Shown here in pieces: positions 8,054-17,483 of a DNA stretch of 41,672 nt. The notes beneath the pieces are model-generated. The model was not told where the DNA came from. It saw only the letters and a list, made by a program, of their open reading frames with translations, and did no database searches. The stretch lies in contig JAKBZO010000004.1 of NCBI GenBank assembly GCA_021839985.1, positions 1-41,672 of the forward strand, given 5' to 3'. The DNA comes from a bacterium (GTDB taxonomy: Bacteria > Patescibacteriota > Minisyncoccia > Phycocordibacterales > SBAW01). Position 1 is the stretch's first letter; every line of letters begins with the position of its first letter. A program made the position numbers and the translations under genes.

Positions 8054-9328
8054 ATGAATTCTTTCTTCTCAAAACTTTCGATCCTCTTCACCGACAAAGC
8101 GTTGCGCAACCGCGTACTCTTTTTGTTCGGCGCACTCTTCGTGTTCCGTGTTCTTGCGGCGATCCCGATCCCGGGTGTGAATGCGGCAGAGCTCTCCGTG
8201 CTTTTCAATAACAGCCAGTTCCTCGGCCTGCTCAACCTTTTCTCTGGCGGCGGTCTTTCGAATCTTTCGATCGTGTTGCTCGGCGTCGGCCCATACATCA
8301 CCGCGAGCATCATCATGCAGCTTTTGACGCTCTTAGTGCCGCGCTTCAAGGAACTCTACCAGGAAGAAGGCGAAGCAGGCCGCCAGCGCTTCAGTCAGTA
8401 CTCGCGCCTCCTCGCGTTCCCGATCGCACTCGTGCAGGGAAGCGGCTTCTTGCTTCTTCTTGAGAAGCAGTCGATCGTGGCATCGCTTACGCCCTTCCAA
8501 TTCTTGACCAACCTGCTCGTGATCACGGCTGGTTCGATACTTCTTATGTGGCTCGGCGAACTCATCTCCGAGTTCGGCATCGGCAATGGCGTTTCGCTCA
8601 TCATATTCGCCGGCATTGTCGCTCGTTTGCCGCAGGCGGCCAATCAGGCGCTCTTTTCATTCGATGCCACGCAGCTTCCGGCGTACCTCGCGTTCCTTGC
8701 GGCAGCACTTCTGGTGGTCGCGGCGGTCGTCTTCGTGACGGAAGCGGAGCGCGCCGTGCCGGTCACCTATGCTAAGCGTGTGCGCGGCTTGAAGGTTTAT
8801 GGTGGCGCATCGACCTATCTGCCGCTTCGCCTCAATCAGGCGGGCGTCATCCCGATCATCTTCGCGCTCTCGCTGCTCCTCTTGCCGCAAATGCTGGCGA
8901 GCTTCTTCGCGGTGTCGACCACGCATCCGATGCTTCAGCATGTTGCGCAAGGAGTGCTCTCGTTCCTCCAAAATCTCGGCTTCTATGGTGCCGCATACTT
9001 CGTCCTGGTCTTCCTCTTCACATACTTCTACACGGCTGTGACGTTCGATCCGAATTCGATCGCAGAAAATCTTCAGCGCAACGGCGCGTTCATCCCAGGC
9101 GTGCGCCCCGGCGCATCGACGGTCGAATACCTCAGCAATGTGATCACGCGCATTACCTTCGTCGGTGCGCTCTTCCTCGGCGTCATCGCCGTGCTCCCGA
9201 TCGCCATGCAGGGCCTCACGGGCATTCAGTCGCTTACGATCGGCGGTACCGCGCTTCTCATTGTTGTCTCCGTGGTGCTTGATCTGGCTCAAAGAATAAA
9301 CGCGCAGCTCTCCATCCGCGAGTATTAG
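8054..9328 (+). CDS. secY: Preprotein translocase subunit SecY
   Basis: Multi-TM; FRVLAAIPIPGVN, GIGNGVSLIIFAGIV, RLNQAGVIPIIFA motifs; follows rplO. Confidence 0.97.
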   Translation: MNSFFSKLSILFTDKALRNRVLFLFGALFVFRVLAAIPIPGVNAAELSVLFNNSQFLGLLNLFSGGGLSNLSIVLLGVGPYITASIIMQLLTLLVPRFKELYQEEGEAGRQRFSQYSRLLAFPIALVQGSGFLLLLEKQSIVASLTPFQFLTNLLVITAGSILLMWLGELISEFGIGNGVSLIIFAGIVARLPQAANQALFSFDATQLPAYLAFLAAALLVVAAVVFVTEAERAVPVTYAKRVRGLKVYGGASTYLPLRLNQAGVIPIIFALSLLLLPQMLASFFAVSTTHPMLQHVAQGVLSFLQNLGFYGAAYFVLVFLFTYFYTAVTFDPNSIAENLQRNGAFIPGVRPGASTVEYLSNVITRITFVGALFLGVIAVLPIAMQGLTGIQSLTIGGTALLIVVSVVLDLAQRINAQLSIREY

Positions 9329-9329
9329 A

Positions 9330-9532
9330 ACTTCCATTTTTGGCGATCTGCTCGTCAAGATCTGCGATGCTCGCTCACCGTTTGTCTCTATACGCCTCGC
9401 TTCGCTTCTCGATCTTGACTTCGCGTCTCATAACCGGAGCGAGCGAGAGAAAAGAAAACTGTTCCCAGTATTCTTTTCCGAGCGAGCGATGGTTATACAA
9501 GAGCGAAGCTGCTTTTATCCAAAAATGGAAGT
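9330..9532. repeat. Nested palindromic intergenic element downstream of secY (outer arms ACTTCCATTTTTGG/CCAAAAATGGAAGT; inner arms GTCAAGATC 9354-9362/GATCTTGAC 9411-9419)
   Basis: Both arm pairs read directly as perfect inverted repeats; core ATGCTCGCTCACCG...CCTCGCTTCGCTTCTCG. Confidence 0.8.
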
Positions 9533-9646
9533 CCTTGCAGCTCATCGATTTTAACGACACTTTCCACTTTTGCGACGGTCGTCGGGAAAGTGGAAATTTT
9601 TTTAGAACATAGCAGTATTATCTTTTCATTCTATAATCATTCCTAT

Positions 9647-10225
9647 ATGAACACCGGAACTCTTGTCCTTTTCGTCGGACCTCCAGGAAGCGGGAAGGGA
9701 ACACTCAAAGCATTTGTGCGCACGCAATTTCCTGAGGCGGTGTTTCCGATGTCGTGGACGACGCGACCGCAGCGACCCAGCGAGGCCGATGGCGACACCT
9801 ATCATTTCGTTGATGAAGATACTTTCAGACACGCCGCCGAAGCGGGCGAATTCTTGGAATGGGTCTCGCTCGACGGCAGCCACCTCTACGGCACGCCGAA
9901 GAGCCAATACATCCCGCCTCTTGAAGCGGGGAAGCTCGTGATACGCGAAGTCGAGCCGCAGGGCGTGCATAGTTTACAGAAACTTTTGTCGGAGTACGCG
10001 ATCAAAACGATCTTCATCGATCCTGGCACATGGGATGATTTGGCGCGGCGCATCATTGCGCGCGCACCGATCAGCGCAGAGGAGTTGGAGAATCGCCGAT
10101 TGCGCTACGAGCGGGAGATGCCTTTCAAACAAGAAGCTGACTTCGTGATCGAGAACCCGGATGGCGGCTTAGAAGCGGCAAGGCGCTCTATTATGGAGGT
10201 CCTCAAGTCGCTTGTGCAACGTTAA
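9647..10225 (+). CDS. gmk: Guanylate kinase family protein
   Basis: P-loop FVGPPGSGKGTL, SWTTRPQRPSEADGDTYHFV, FLEWVSLDGSHLYGT; TATAAT 9 nt before ATG. Confidence 0.9.
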   Translation: MNTGTLVLFVGPPGSGKGTLKAFVRTQFPEAVFPMSWTTRPQRPSEADGDTYHFVDEDTFRHAAEAGEFLEWVSLDGSHLYGTPKSQYIPPLEAGKLVIREVEPQGVHSLQKLLSEYAIKTIFIDPGTWDDLARRIIARAPISAEELENRRLRYEREMPFKQEADFVIENPDGGLEAARRSIMEVLKSLVQR

Positions 10226-10260
10226 CTTGCGGGTTGCAGACATCGTGATACCCTGAGCAT

Positions 10261-10473
10261 ATGTACACCGCTCTCTATAAAAAGGTGCGAGGAGGATATG
10301 TCGCGTGGGTCGAAGAGATCTCTGGCGTGGTGACGCAGGGTACTACGAAACGCGAAGCGCAAGAAAACCTCAAAGATGCGTTGCGAGAAGTATTGTTGGC
10401 GCGCCGACAACTTGCAAAAAAGGAATTGCGCGGCGCTGACGTTGTGCGAGAACGGCTTGTTCTTGCTAAGTGA
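10261..10473 (+). CDS. hicB: HicB-like antitoxin
   Basis: MYTALYKKVRGGYVAWVEEISGVVTQGTTKREAQENLKDALREVLL is the HicB partial RNase H-like fold pattern; overlaps or abuts the HicA-like ORF. Confidence 0.75.
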   Translation: MYTALYKKVRGGYVAWVEEISGVVTQGTTKREAQENLKDALREVLLARRQLAKKELRGADVVRERLVLAK

Positions 10474-10481
10474 AAACCGGC

Positions 10482-10676
10482 ATGAAGCGTACCGATCTTG
10501 AACGCCATTTACGACTGCATGGCTGTGAATTATTGCGCGAAGGCTCTCGACATTCGGTGTTCTATAATTCCGACAACGATAAGACAGCAACTGTTCCTCG
10601 GCATGCTGAGCTACTGACGTTTTTGACGCGTAAGATCTGCAAGGATCTTGGTATACCTCCGACAAGCAAGAAATAG
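10482..10676 (+). CDS. hicA: HicA-like mRNA interferase toxin
   Basis: MKRTDLERHLRLHGCELLREGSRHSVFYN...VPRHAELLTFLTRKICKDLGI; dsRBD-like HicA with the catalytic-type His; alternative GTG start at 10470 overlaps the hicB stop. Confidence 0.75.
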   Translation: MKRTDLERHLRLHGCELLREGSRHSVFYNSDNDKTATVPRHAELLTFLTRKICKDLGIPPTSKK

Positions 10677-10683
10677 CCTTGCG

Positions 10684-10917
10684 CTACAGCTGTTTCCTAA
10701 AGAGCTTTTTGAGTTCGGCTTCATGTTCGCGCGCCGCTTCCATGGTCGCGGTCATCTGACTGGCACCAGCCTTCATCTTCGCCTGTGCTGACTCAGCGAT
10801 CTTTTGGAAGATCTCTGGGTTCTTTGTCACCGCTTCGATAATTTGATCCTGCTGATCTTTAGGTAATTGCTTGAGCTGTTTTGCGAGCATCTGCCGCATC
10901 ATGAATTCTTTGAACAT
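10684..10917 (-). CDS. Hypothetical small coiled protein
   Basis: 77-aa ORF convergent with hicA; coherent helical sequence; no family recognised. Confidence 0.5.
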   Translation of the reverse strand: MFKEFMMRQMLAKQLKQLPKDQQDQIIEAVTKNPEIFQKIAESAQAKMKAGASQMTATMEAAREHEAELKKLFRKQL

Positions 10918-10981
10918 GCGGAGAGTATACCAGACCGGAAGCTTTTTGCGCCAACGCGGCGGTGCGTGCTACGATGACGGA

Positions 10982-11575
10982 ATGGAACTACAAACGATCA
11001 TATTTTTAGGGCCGCAGGGAAGCGGCAAAGGGACGCAGGTAGAATTGCTGGCGCAGTTCTTGGAGAATAACGACTCGGCACATCCAACCTTTCACTTCAG
11101 CGTCGGCGAGTTGCTGCGCGAGTTCGGTCTGGAGACCGGCTACACGGAGGCGCGCGTGCACCAGTCGCTCCTCGGCGGCAACATGCAGCCGAGTTTCATC
11201 TCAAGCTATCTGGTCGCTCGTTTTTTCATTCGCCATCTCGAAGGGAAGGAGCACCTCATCATCGACGGATATCCGCGCAGTCCGGAGAATAATGTGAGCT
11301 TTGATTCGGCGATGGAGTTCTACGACCGAAAGACGCCGACCCTCATTTACCTCACTCTCTCCGATGAAGAGGCGGTCACACGCCTTCTTAAGCGTGGGCG
11401 TAACGACGACACGGAGGAGGGGATCCGCAAGCGCTTGGCGTGGACGAAAGAACAATTCTCGACGACCATCGAACATTTCCAGAACAACCCCGCATATCGG
11501 TTCATTGAGGTCGATGGTGTGGGCACGATCGAAGAGGTGCACGGCCGAGTGCTCAAGGCACTTGAACTCGCATAA
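10982..11575 (+). CDS. adk: Adenylate kinase
   Basis: IIFLGPQGSGKGTQVELLAQ, IIDGYPRS, RLLKRGRNDDTEEGIRKRL; TGcTACGAT ends 6 nt before ATG. Confidence 0.92.
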   Translation: MELQTIIFLGPQGSGKGTQVELLAQFLENNDSAHPTFHFSVGELLREFGLETGYTEARVHQSLLGGNMQPSFISSYLVARFFIRHLEGKEHLIIDGYPRSPENNVSFDSAMEFYDRKTPTLIYLTLSDEEAVTRLLKRGRNDDTEEGIRKRLAWTKEQFSTTIEHFQNNPAYRFIEVDGVGTIEEVHGRVLKALELA

Positions 11576-11577
11576 TC

Positions 11578-12342
11578 ATGATCATCAAAACCGACACAGA
11601 ACGGGAAGGCATACGGCAAGCAGGAAAACTGCTTGGTGAAGTGCTGCGCGATGTCGCGGCGCATGCCACAGTGGGCACCTCGACGCTCGAGCTCAATGAT
11701 CGCGCAGAGACGCTCATTCGCGCAGGCGGTGCTGAGCCGGTGTTCCTCAACTATGTCGCAGATGGTGCACGCACGCCGTATCCGGCGACGCTCTGCACTT
11801 CGGTGAACGATGAAGTTGTGCACGGCATCCCGCTGTCTAGAACGATCCTCAAGGATGGCGACCTGGTCTCACTCGACTGCGGGCTTTCGCTCGATGGTTT
11901 CATTGCCGACAGTGCGGTGTCGGTCATCGTCGGCAAAAGAGGAGACGAAGCCGACGCGGTGTTACTTGAAGGCACGAAGAAGGCGCTTGCGGCAGGCATT
12001 GCTGCGGCGCGCGCGGGCAACACGACCGGCGACATCGGTCACGCGATCGAAGAGGTGGCGAAGCGATATGAGCTTACCGTGGTGCGCGATCTCGGCGGCC
12101 ATGGCACCGGCAAGCTTTTACACGAAGCGCCATACATCGCGAACTTTGGCGCGAAAGGAAGCGGCGAGAGACTTGTCGATGGCATGGTGCTCGCGCTTGA
12201 ACCGATCTTCACGCACGGCAGCGGCGCGATCAAACTCAGCGGTGATGGCTGGACCTATCTTATGCGCGATCATGCACGTGCCGCGCATTTCGAACATACG
12301 ATCATCATTGGTGCGCACGGTGCTGAGATCGTGACGAAGTGA
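11578..12342 (+). CDS. map: Type I methionine aminopeptidase
   Basis: CTSVNDEVVHGIP, DGDLVSLDCGL, GHGTGKLLHE, VLALEPIF metal-ligand motifs. Confidence 0.96.
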   Translation: MIIKTDTEREGIRQAGKLLGEVLRDVAAHATVGTSTLELNDRAETLIRAGGAEPVFLNYVADGARTPYPATLCTSVNDEVVHGIPLSRTILKDGDLVSLDCGLSLDGFIADSAVSVIVGKRGDEADAVLLEGTKKALAAGIAAARAGNTTGDIGHAIEEVAKRYELTVVRDLGGHGTGKLLHEAPYIANFGAKGSGERLVDGMVLALEPIFTHGSGAIKLSGDGWTYLMRDHARAAHFEHTIIIGAHGAEIVTK

Positions 12343-12405
12343 CCCTTCCACAGTTTTCTTTTGCGAAGTGCGGGTAGACTGCATGTCTCTGTTATACTTT
12401 GAGAT

Positions 12406-15231
12406 ATGGAATCAGAGAACACGACAGAAATGTCGTCGGAACATGCTGCGGTGAAAGCCGAGCTCGAAGCGCTACGACGCCGTGCCGATGAACTCGAAGC
12501 GCGGTTATATGTGCGCTCTGCTGAACCGGCCGTGCCGGCAGCGCCTCTTGAGGTGGCGCAACCGACCGTAGAGACAGAACCAGCTCCACAAATGCAGGAG
12601 GAAGCCGTGCGCGAGCCAGAGGTCGCACCGATCACTCCGGTGATCGCGCCGAGCGCAGAATCATTCACGCCGCCGCCCGCACTTCACCACGAGACGGTGG
12701 TGCTCAACCTTACGCCGGAGGCGCATGATGATAAGATGGGAGAACTCATCGGCATTATCCAAGAAAAGGGTGTCGTGGCGGCGGTCGCAGCGGCTGATGC
12801 GACGAATGAACCCCATCTCATCGATGACTCGCAGCGCGTCATCAGCGAATATGTCAAAGAGGGGAACCCCGTGCAAAGTGCGCCTTCCGAGCGTAGTCCG
12901 CTGGGGCGCGCGCTCGGCCTCTCACTGTTTGAGGTGACGCTCGCAGAGCGCGGAGTGTCGTCGCAGGGCGGGGCGCAGCCGACCGATCCCGCTCGCGCTA
13001 TGCGCGATCATATTGCACTTATGGAGCAGTTCTACCGAAGCGTTCTCTCGCTCGGGAAAGAGACCTTTTTCGCCTTCGAGATCGCGAACTCAGCCGGCGC
13101 ATCAACGACCAGCGCTTACGTTGCGGTGCCGCATGCGCGACGCGAACTTTTCGAAAAGCAGATCACCGGACTCTTCCCGCACGCCCGCATCACCGAGTCG
13201 CCCGATGATTACAATGTTTTTGCGGAACATGCCGCGGTCGCTGCGTCTCGCGCCGCGCTCAAGGAGCAGCCGCTCTTCGCGCTTCGCGATGTCGCTGAGC
13301 TGCCGAACGATCCGCTTGAGACGCTGCTCGCGGCATTTTCAAAGCTCGACAAAATAGGCGAAGGCGCGGCGCTACAATGCGTCGTGTGGCTCTCCGATCG
13401 CGGGCTCGGCGAGAAGTATCGCGATGTGATGCGAAAGATCCACGAGGGCACGCCGCTGAAAGAGGCAACCAAGATGCGCGGCATGTTCGGCGGTTTTGCG
13501 CACGAGCTGTCGAGCGCGATGTTCGGCGAAGGACATCACGGTGCTCAGGAGTCCAAGCCCTCCGCCGCACCGAATGATCCGCGCGTGAAAGCGATCGAGC
13601 GCAAAGTATCGAGCCCGCTCCTGCACGTCGATGTGCGCCTCATCGCGAGCGCCGCCACGCCCGCTCGCGCGCAGGAGATCCTTATGAGTCTTGAAGCGCC
13701 GTTCCAGCAGCTTGCCGACACCTCGGGCGGCAATGCGCTTTCATTCAAGCGCCTCACTTCGAAGAACGACATCAAGAATATGGTCCACGCGTTCGCGTAC
13801 CGCACGTTCGATGAGAAGCGCTCGCTCCCGCTCTCGGCGCTTGAGCTGGCAACCTTCGCGCACCTTCCGCGCACGCAAAGCGCGGAGGTAGCGCCCGAGC
13901 TTCAGCGAGAGCTCAGCGCAGCGTCCGCCGCGCCGCTCGATCTTCCGCAAGAGGGCACGCAGCTTGGCACCAATCGCTTCCGCAATGTGGCGACCGGTGC
14001 CTACCTGCTTCCCGAAGATCGTCTGCGCCACCTCTACATCGTCGGTCAGACCGGCACCGGTAAATCGGCGCTTCTGAAGAACATCGTCATCCAAGATATC
14101 AAAGCGGGCAGCGGCGTGTGCTTCATCGACCCGCACGGCTCTGACGTGCAAGACATCCTCTCGGCGATACCGCCCGAGCGCGTGAAGGACGTCATCTATT
14201 TCGATCCGAGCGACACGAACCGCCCGATGGCTCTCAATATGCTCGAGTACGATCCCGCACATCCAGAGCAAAAGACGCTCGTGGTCGATGAATTGCTCGG
14301 CATCTTCAACAAGCTGTTCGACATGAAGACGGCGGGCGGGCCGGCGTTCGAGCAATACTTCCGCAACGCGGCGCTCCTCGTGATGGAAGATCCGGCGAGC
14401 GGCAACACGCTTCTCGACATCGCGCGCATCTTCTCCGATGAGAGCTTCCGCGCGATGAAGCTCATGCGCTGCAAGAACCCGATCGTGACGCGCTTCTGGC
14501 AGGATATCGCGTCTCAAGCGACCGGCGAGCAGGGCCTGCAGAACTACGCGCCGTATGTGACCAACAAGTTCGACGTCTTCACGAGCAATGAGATCATGCG
14601 CCCGATCATCGCGCAGCAGCGCTCCTCATTCAATTTCCGCGACATCATGGACGATCGTAAGATACTCTTGGTTAATCTCGCCAAAGGCAAGATCGGCGAT
14701 ATCAATGCCAATCTTCTGGGCCTCATCATCGTCGGCAAGTTCTTGCTCGCGGCACTTTCTCGCAGCGGGGAAGGAAGCGAGCTGCCGCCGTTCTATCTCA
14801 CGATCGACGAGTTCCAGAATGTGACGACGCCATCGATCGCCACCATTCTCTCTGAGGCGCGCAAGTACAAACTCTCGCTCACGGTCGCGCACCAATTCAT
14901 CAAGCAACTCACCGACGATATCAGCGGCGCGGTCTTCGGCAATGTCGGCTCACTCATCGCCTTCCGCGTCGGCGCCGACGATGCTGAGTTCCTCGAAAAG
15001 CAATTCGCGCCGACCTTCACCGCGAGCGACCTCATGCACACCGATAATTATCACGCGCTGGTGCGCCTGCTTGTCCGCGGTCGCCCGACGCAGCCGTTCA
15101 ATATCGAGACGTTGCCGTTTGAAAGCGGCAGCGCCGAGAACCTCCGAGATCTTAAAGAGCTTTCCGCGCTCACCTATGGTCGTCCGCGCGCCGATGTCGA
15201 GACAGAGATCATCCGCGGCCACGGGTACTGA
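12406..15231 (+). CDS. VirD4/TraG-like type IV secretion/conjugation ATPase
   Basis: Walker A GQTGTGKSALLKN, GVCFIDPHGSD, YFDPSDTNRPMALNMLEY, Walker B LTIDEFQN, TVAHQF; no relaxase or mating genes nearby. Confidence 0.8.
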   Translation: MESENTTEMSSEHAAVKAELEALRRRADELEARLYVRSAEPAVPAAPLEVAQPTVETEPAPQMQEEAVREPEVAPITPVIAPSAESFTPPPALHHETVVLNLTPEAHDDKMGELIGIIQEKGVVAAVAAADATNEPHLIDDSQRVISEYVKEGNPVQSAPSERSPLGRALGLSLFEVTLAERGVSSQGGAQPTDPARAMRDHIALMEQFYRSVLSLGKETFFAFEIANSAGASTTSAYVAVPHARRELFEKQITGLFPHARITESPDDYNVFAEHAAVAASRAALKEQPLFALRDVAELPNDPLETLLAAFSKLDKIGEGAALQCVVWLSDRGLGEKYRDVMRKIHEGTPLKEATKMRGMFGGFAHELSSAMFGEGHHGAQESKPSAAPNDPRVKAIERKVSSPLLHVDVRLIASAATPARAQEILMSLEAPFQQLADTSGGNALSFKRLTSKNDIKNMVHAFAYRTFDEKRSLPLSALELATFAHLPRTQSAEVAPELQRELSAASAAPLDLPQEGTQLGTNRFRNVATGAYLLPEDRLRHLYIVGQTGTGKSALLKNIVIQDIKAGSGVCFIDPHGSDVQDILSAIPPERVKDVIYFDPSDTNRPMALNMLEYDPAHPEQKTLVVDELLGIFNKLFDMKTAGGPAFEQYFRNAALLVMEDPASGNTLLDIARIFSDESFRAMKLMRCKNPIVTRFWQDIASQATGEQGLQNYAPYVTNKFDVFTSNEIMRPIIAQQRSSFNFRDIMDDRKILLVNLAKGKIGDINANLLGLIIVGKFLLAALSRSGEGSELPPFYLTIDEFQNVTTPSIATILSEARKYKLSLTVAHQFIKQLTDDISGAVFGNVGSLIAFRVGADDAEFLEKQFAPTFTASDLMHTDNYHALVRLLVRGRPTQPFNIETLPFESGSAENLRDLKELSALTYGRPRADVETEIIRGHGY

Positions 15232-15298
15232 GAAGAGCATTTGTGATTTCGTCCATTGTGCTTTATAGTGCACGCATATTCATCAGTTTTTAAGCATC

Positions 15299-15772
15299 AT
15301 GCATCCGAAAGAAGAAAAGACCCTTATTATCCTCAAACCGGACGCGCTCAACCGCGGTCTCGTCGGCGAGATCACCAAGCGATTCGAACAGAAAGGCCTC
15401 AAGATCGTCGGCATGAAGATGATGCAGCTCGATGATGCGATCCTCGAAGCGCATTACGCCCACATCGCGGACAAGCCGTTCTTCGCCGGCATCAAGAACT
15501 TCATGAAAGCATCGCCGGTCGTTATCATGGCGCTCTCCGGCATCAACGCAGTTGCGGCTGTGCGCCTGATTGTCGGTCCCACTAAAGCGTACGAAGCGAC
15601 GGCGGGAACCATCCGCGGCGACTTCTCGCTCTCCATGCAATCGAACATCGTCCACGCTTCCGACAGCATTGAGAACGGCCTCGCAGAAGTCGAGCGATTC
15701 TTTGAAGCAACAGAGATCTTCGAATACAAGCGCAACGACTTTGATTTCATCAACGCAGAAGAAACCTTCTAG
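15299..15772 (+). CDS. ndk: Nucleoside diphosphate kinase
   Basis: TLIILKPDALNRGLVGEI...; NIVHASDS active-site His. Confidence 0.93.
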   Translation: MHPKEEKTLIILKPDALNRGLVGEITKRFEQKGLKIVGMKMMQLDDAILEAHYAHIADKPFFAGIKNFMKASPVVIMALSGINAVAAVRLIVGPTKAYEATAGTIRGDFSLSMQSNIVHASDSIENGLAEVERFFEATEIFEYKRNDFDFINAEETF

Positions 15773-15781
15773 CTCTCTGCT

Positions 15782-15824
15782 GGTGCAACAAAAAACGCGG
15801 CTGTGCCGCGTTTTTTGTTGCACC
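15782..15824 (+). terminator. Strong terminator after ndk
   Basis: GGTGCAACAAAAAACGCGGC TGT GCCGCGTTTTTTGTTGCACC, perfect 20-bp stem. Confidence 0.92.
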
Positions 15825-15867
15825 CACCTCTTCCCTTGATTTCTTTTTTTGGAGTATTACACTTTAG

Positions 15868-16020
15868 AGAGGGCAGAGGAGGTAAATGTCCTTAAATCCA
15901 TTTTCAGGGAGCTCGGCGTTCTCCGACCATAAAGATCGAAGACAGGGCACCCACCTGGCATAAGCCAGACATTACCTCTGATGTCCTCGAAAGGATCGCT
16001 ACCAGTTGTAGCGATTTTTT
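15868..16020 (+). ncRNA. Candidate structured small RNA (about 150 nt), family unassigned; 6S-like or attenuator leader possible
   Basis: -35 TTGATT (15836-15841), 16-nt spacer, -10 TACACT (15858-15863); long-range stem GAGGGCA...TGTCCTC and GAGGTA(A)ATGTC...GACATTACCTC; side hairpin TGGC ATAA GCCA (15956-15967); terminator ATCGCTAC CAGTT GTAGCGAT TTTTT; no coding capacity. Confidence 0.65.
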
Positions 16021-16053
16021 CGTTCCATCACCCTCTTCTGCTATGATGTATCC

Positions 16054-17418
16054 ATGCCTACTACTATCACGTTCTGCGGCGGTGCCGGTTCAGTGACCGG
16101 TGCAAATTTTCTTCTTAAAACCGATCGTGCAGCGATCCTCGTCGACTGCGGTCTGCAACAGGGCGGCGAACTCACCGAAGGTATCAACTGGAAACCGTTT
16201 CCGTACGATCCGTCGATCATCGATGTCCTTTTTGTGACTCATTCGCATATCGACCATATCGGCCGCATACCGAAGCTGGTGCGCGATGGTTTTCGCGGCC
16301 GCATCATCTCGACCGAAGCGACGCGCGCGGTCGCTGGAGCGCTTCTGGAGGACAGCGCCATGCTTCTCGAGATCGTGGCGAAGCGCACCGAACACCCTAT
16401 TCTCTACGACGCGCATGATATCGAAGCGGCGATGAAATTGTGGGAAGGCGTGCCGTATCATACGCCGCAGAGTCTGCCGGATGGCCTCTCATTCGAATTC
16501 ATCGACGCCGGTCACATTCTCGGTTCAGCGATGGTAAAGATCTCGCGCGGCGGCCGCACGATCGTGTTCACCGGCGACTTGGGCGGTTCATCGGTGCTGC
16601 TGCCGCCGCGCGATTCCGCCGTGGGCGCGCAGTATGTGGTCATGGAGAGCGTCTATGGCGATCGCACGCATCCGTATGAAGATCCGAACACGCGCCGCGA
16701 CAATCTGCGCCGCGCGATCGTCGAGACCGCGCACCGGGGTGGAGTGCTGCTCATTCCCGCATTTGCGACCGAGCGCACGCAAGACCTCCTCTTTGAACTC
16801 CGCACTATCTACGCCGATGGCGGTATTCCCGAAGTGCCGGTCTACCTCGATGCGCCGCTTGCCGAAAAACTCACGGCATCGTTCCTCGCGCATCCGCAGT
16901 ACTTCAACGATGAAATGCATGCGCGCATCACGATGGGGGAGAACATCTTTTCATTTCCACAGCTGCATGTGGTCGCGGATACGGAAGCGTCGCATGCGCT
17001 TGACCAAGTACGCGGTCCCAAAGTGATCATCGCGGGGTCGGGTATGGCGCAGGGCGGCCGCGTTTTGCAGCATGAGAAGACCGTCCTGCAGGACCCTCAT
17101 TCAACGCTGCTCATCGTCGGCTACCAAGTGGCGGGCAGCCTCGGACGACGCCTCATCGACGGCGCAAAACAGGTGACCATCATGGGGGAGAAGATACCGG
17201 TGCACTGCCGTGTTGAACAGAATCTCGGTTACTCCGCGCACCTCGACGGTCCGCACCTCCTTGAGTTCATCGAAGAAGCGAAAGAGACGGTCGAGGAAGT
17301 ATTCGTGGTGATGGGCGAGCCGGTGTCGGCGGGATTTTTGGTGCAGCGCATGCGCGACCATCTCGGGATCAATGCGCGCGCGCCGGAGAACGGCAATTCA
17401 TTCCCGATCGAGTTGTAA
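16054..17418 (+). CDS. MBL-fold/beta-CASP metallo-hydrolase (RNase-like)
   Basis: GGAGSVTGANFLL, THSHIDHIGRIPKL, GHILGSAMV, GSGMAQGGRVLQH; beta-CASP motifs. Confidence 0.9.
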   Translation: MPTTITFCGGAGSVTGANFLLKTDRAAILVDCGLQQGGELTEGINWKPFPYDPSIIDVLFVTHSHIDHIGRIPKLVRDGFRGRIISTEATRAVAGALLEDSAMLLEIVAKRTEHPILYDAHDIEAAMKLWEGVPYHTPQSLPDGLSFEFIDAGHILGSAMVKISRGGRTIVFTGDLGGSSVLLPPRDSAVGAQYVVMESVYGDRTHPYEDPNTRRDNLRRAIVETAHRGGVLLIPAFATERTQDLLFELRTIYADGGIPEVPVYLDAPLAEKLTASFLAHPQYFNDEMHARITMGENIFSFPQLHVVADTEASHALDQVRGPKVIIAGSGMAQGGRVLQHEKTVLQDPHSTLLIVGYQVAGSLGRRLIDGAKQVTIMGEKIPVHCRVEQNLGYSAHLDGPHLLEFIEEAKETVEEVFVVMGEPVSAGFLVQRMRDHLGINARAPENGNSFPIEL

Positions 17419-17483
17419 AAAACGGTCTGAGATCTAATGGCTGCTCAAACAGTTTCCAATGCTTGTGATACACTAAAAGTACT

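Noticed and set aside
15975-15993. Hammerhead-like CTGATG...GAAA string in the 15868-16020 RNA
   Set aside because: No stem II between the conserved boxes and no matching cleavage-site stem; likely coincidence
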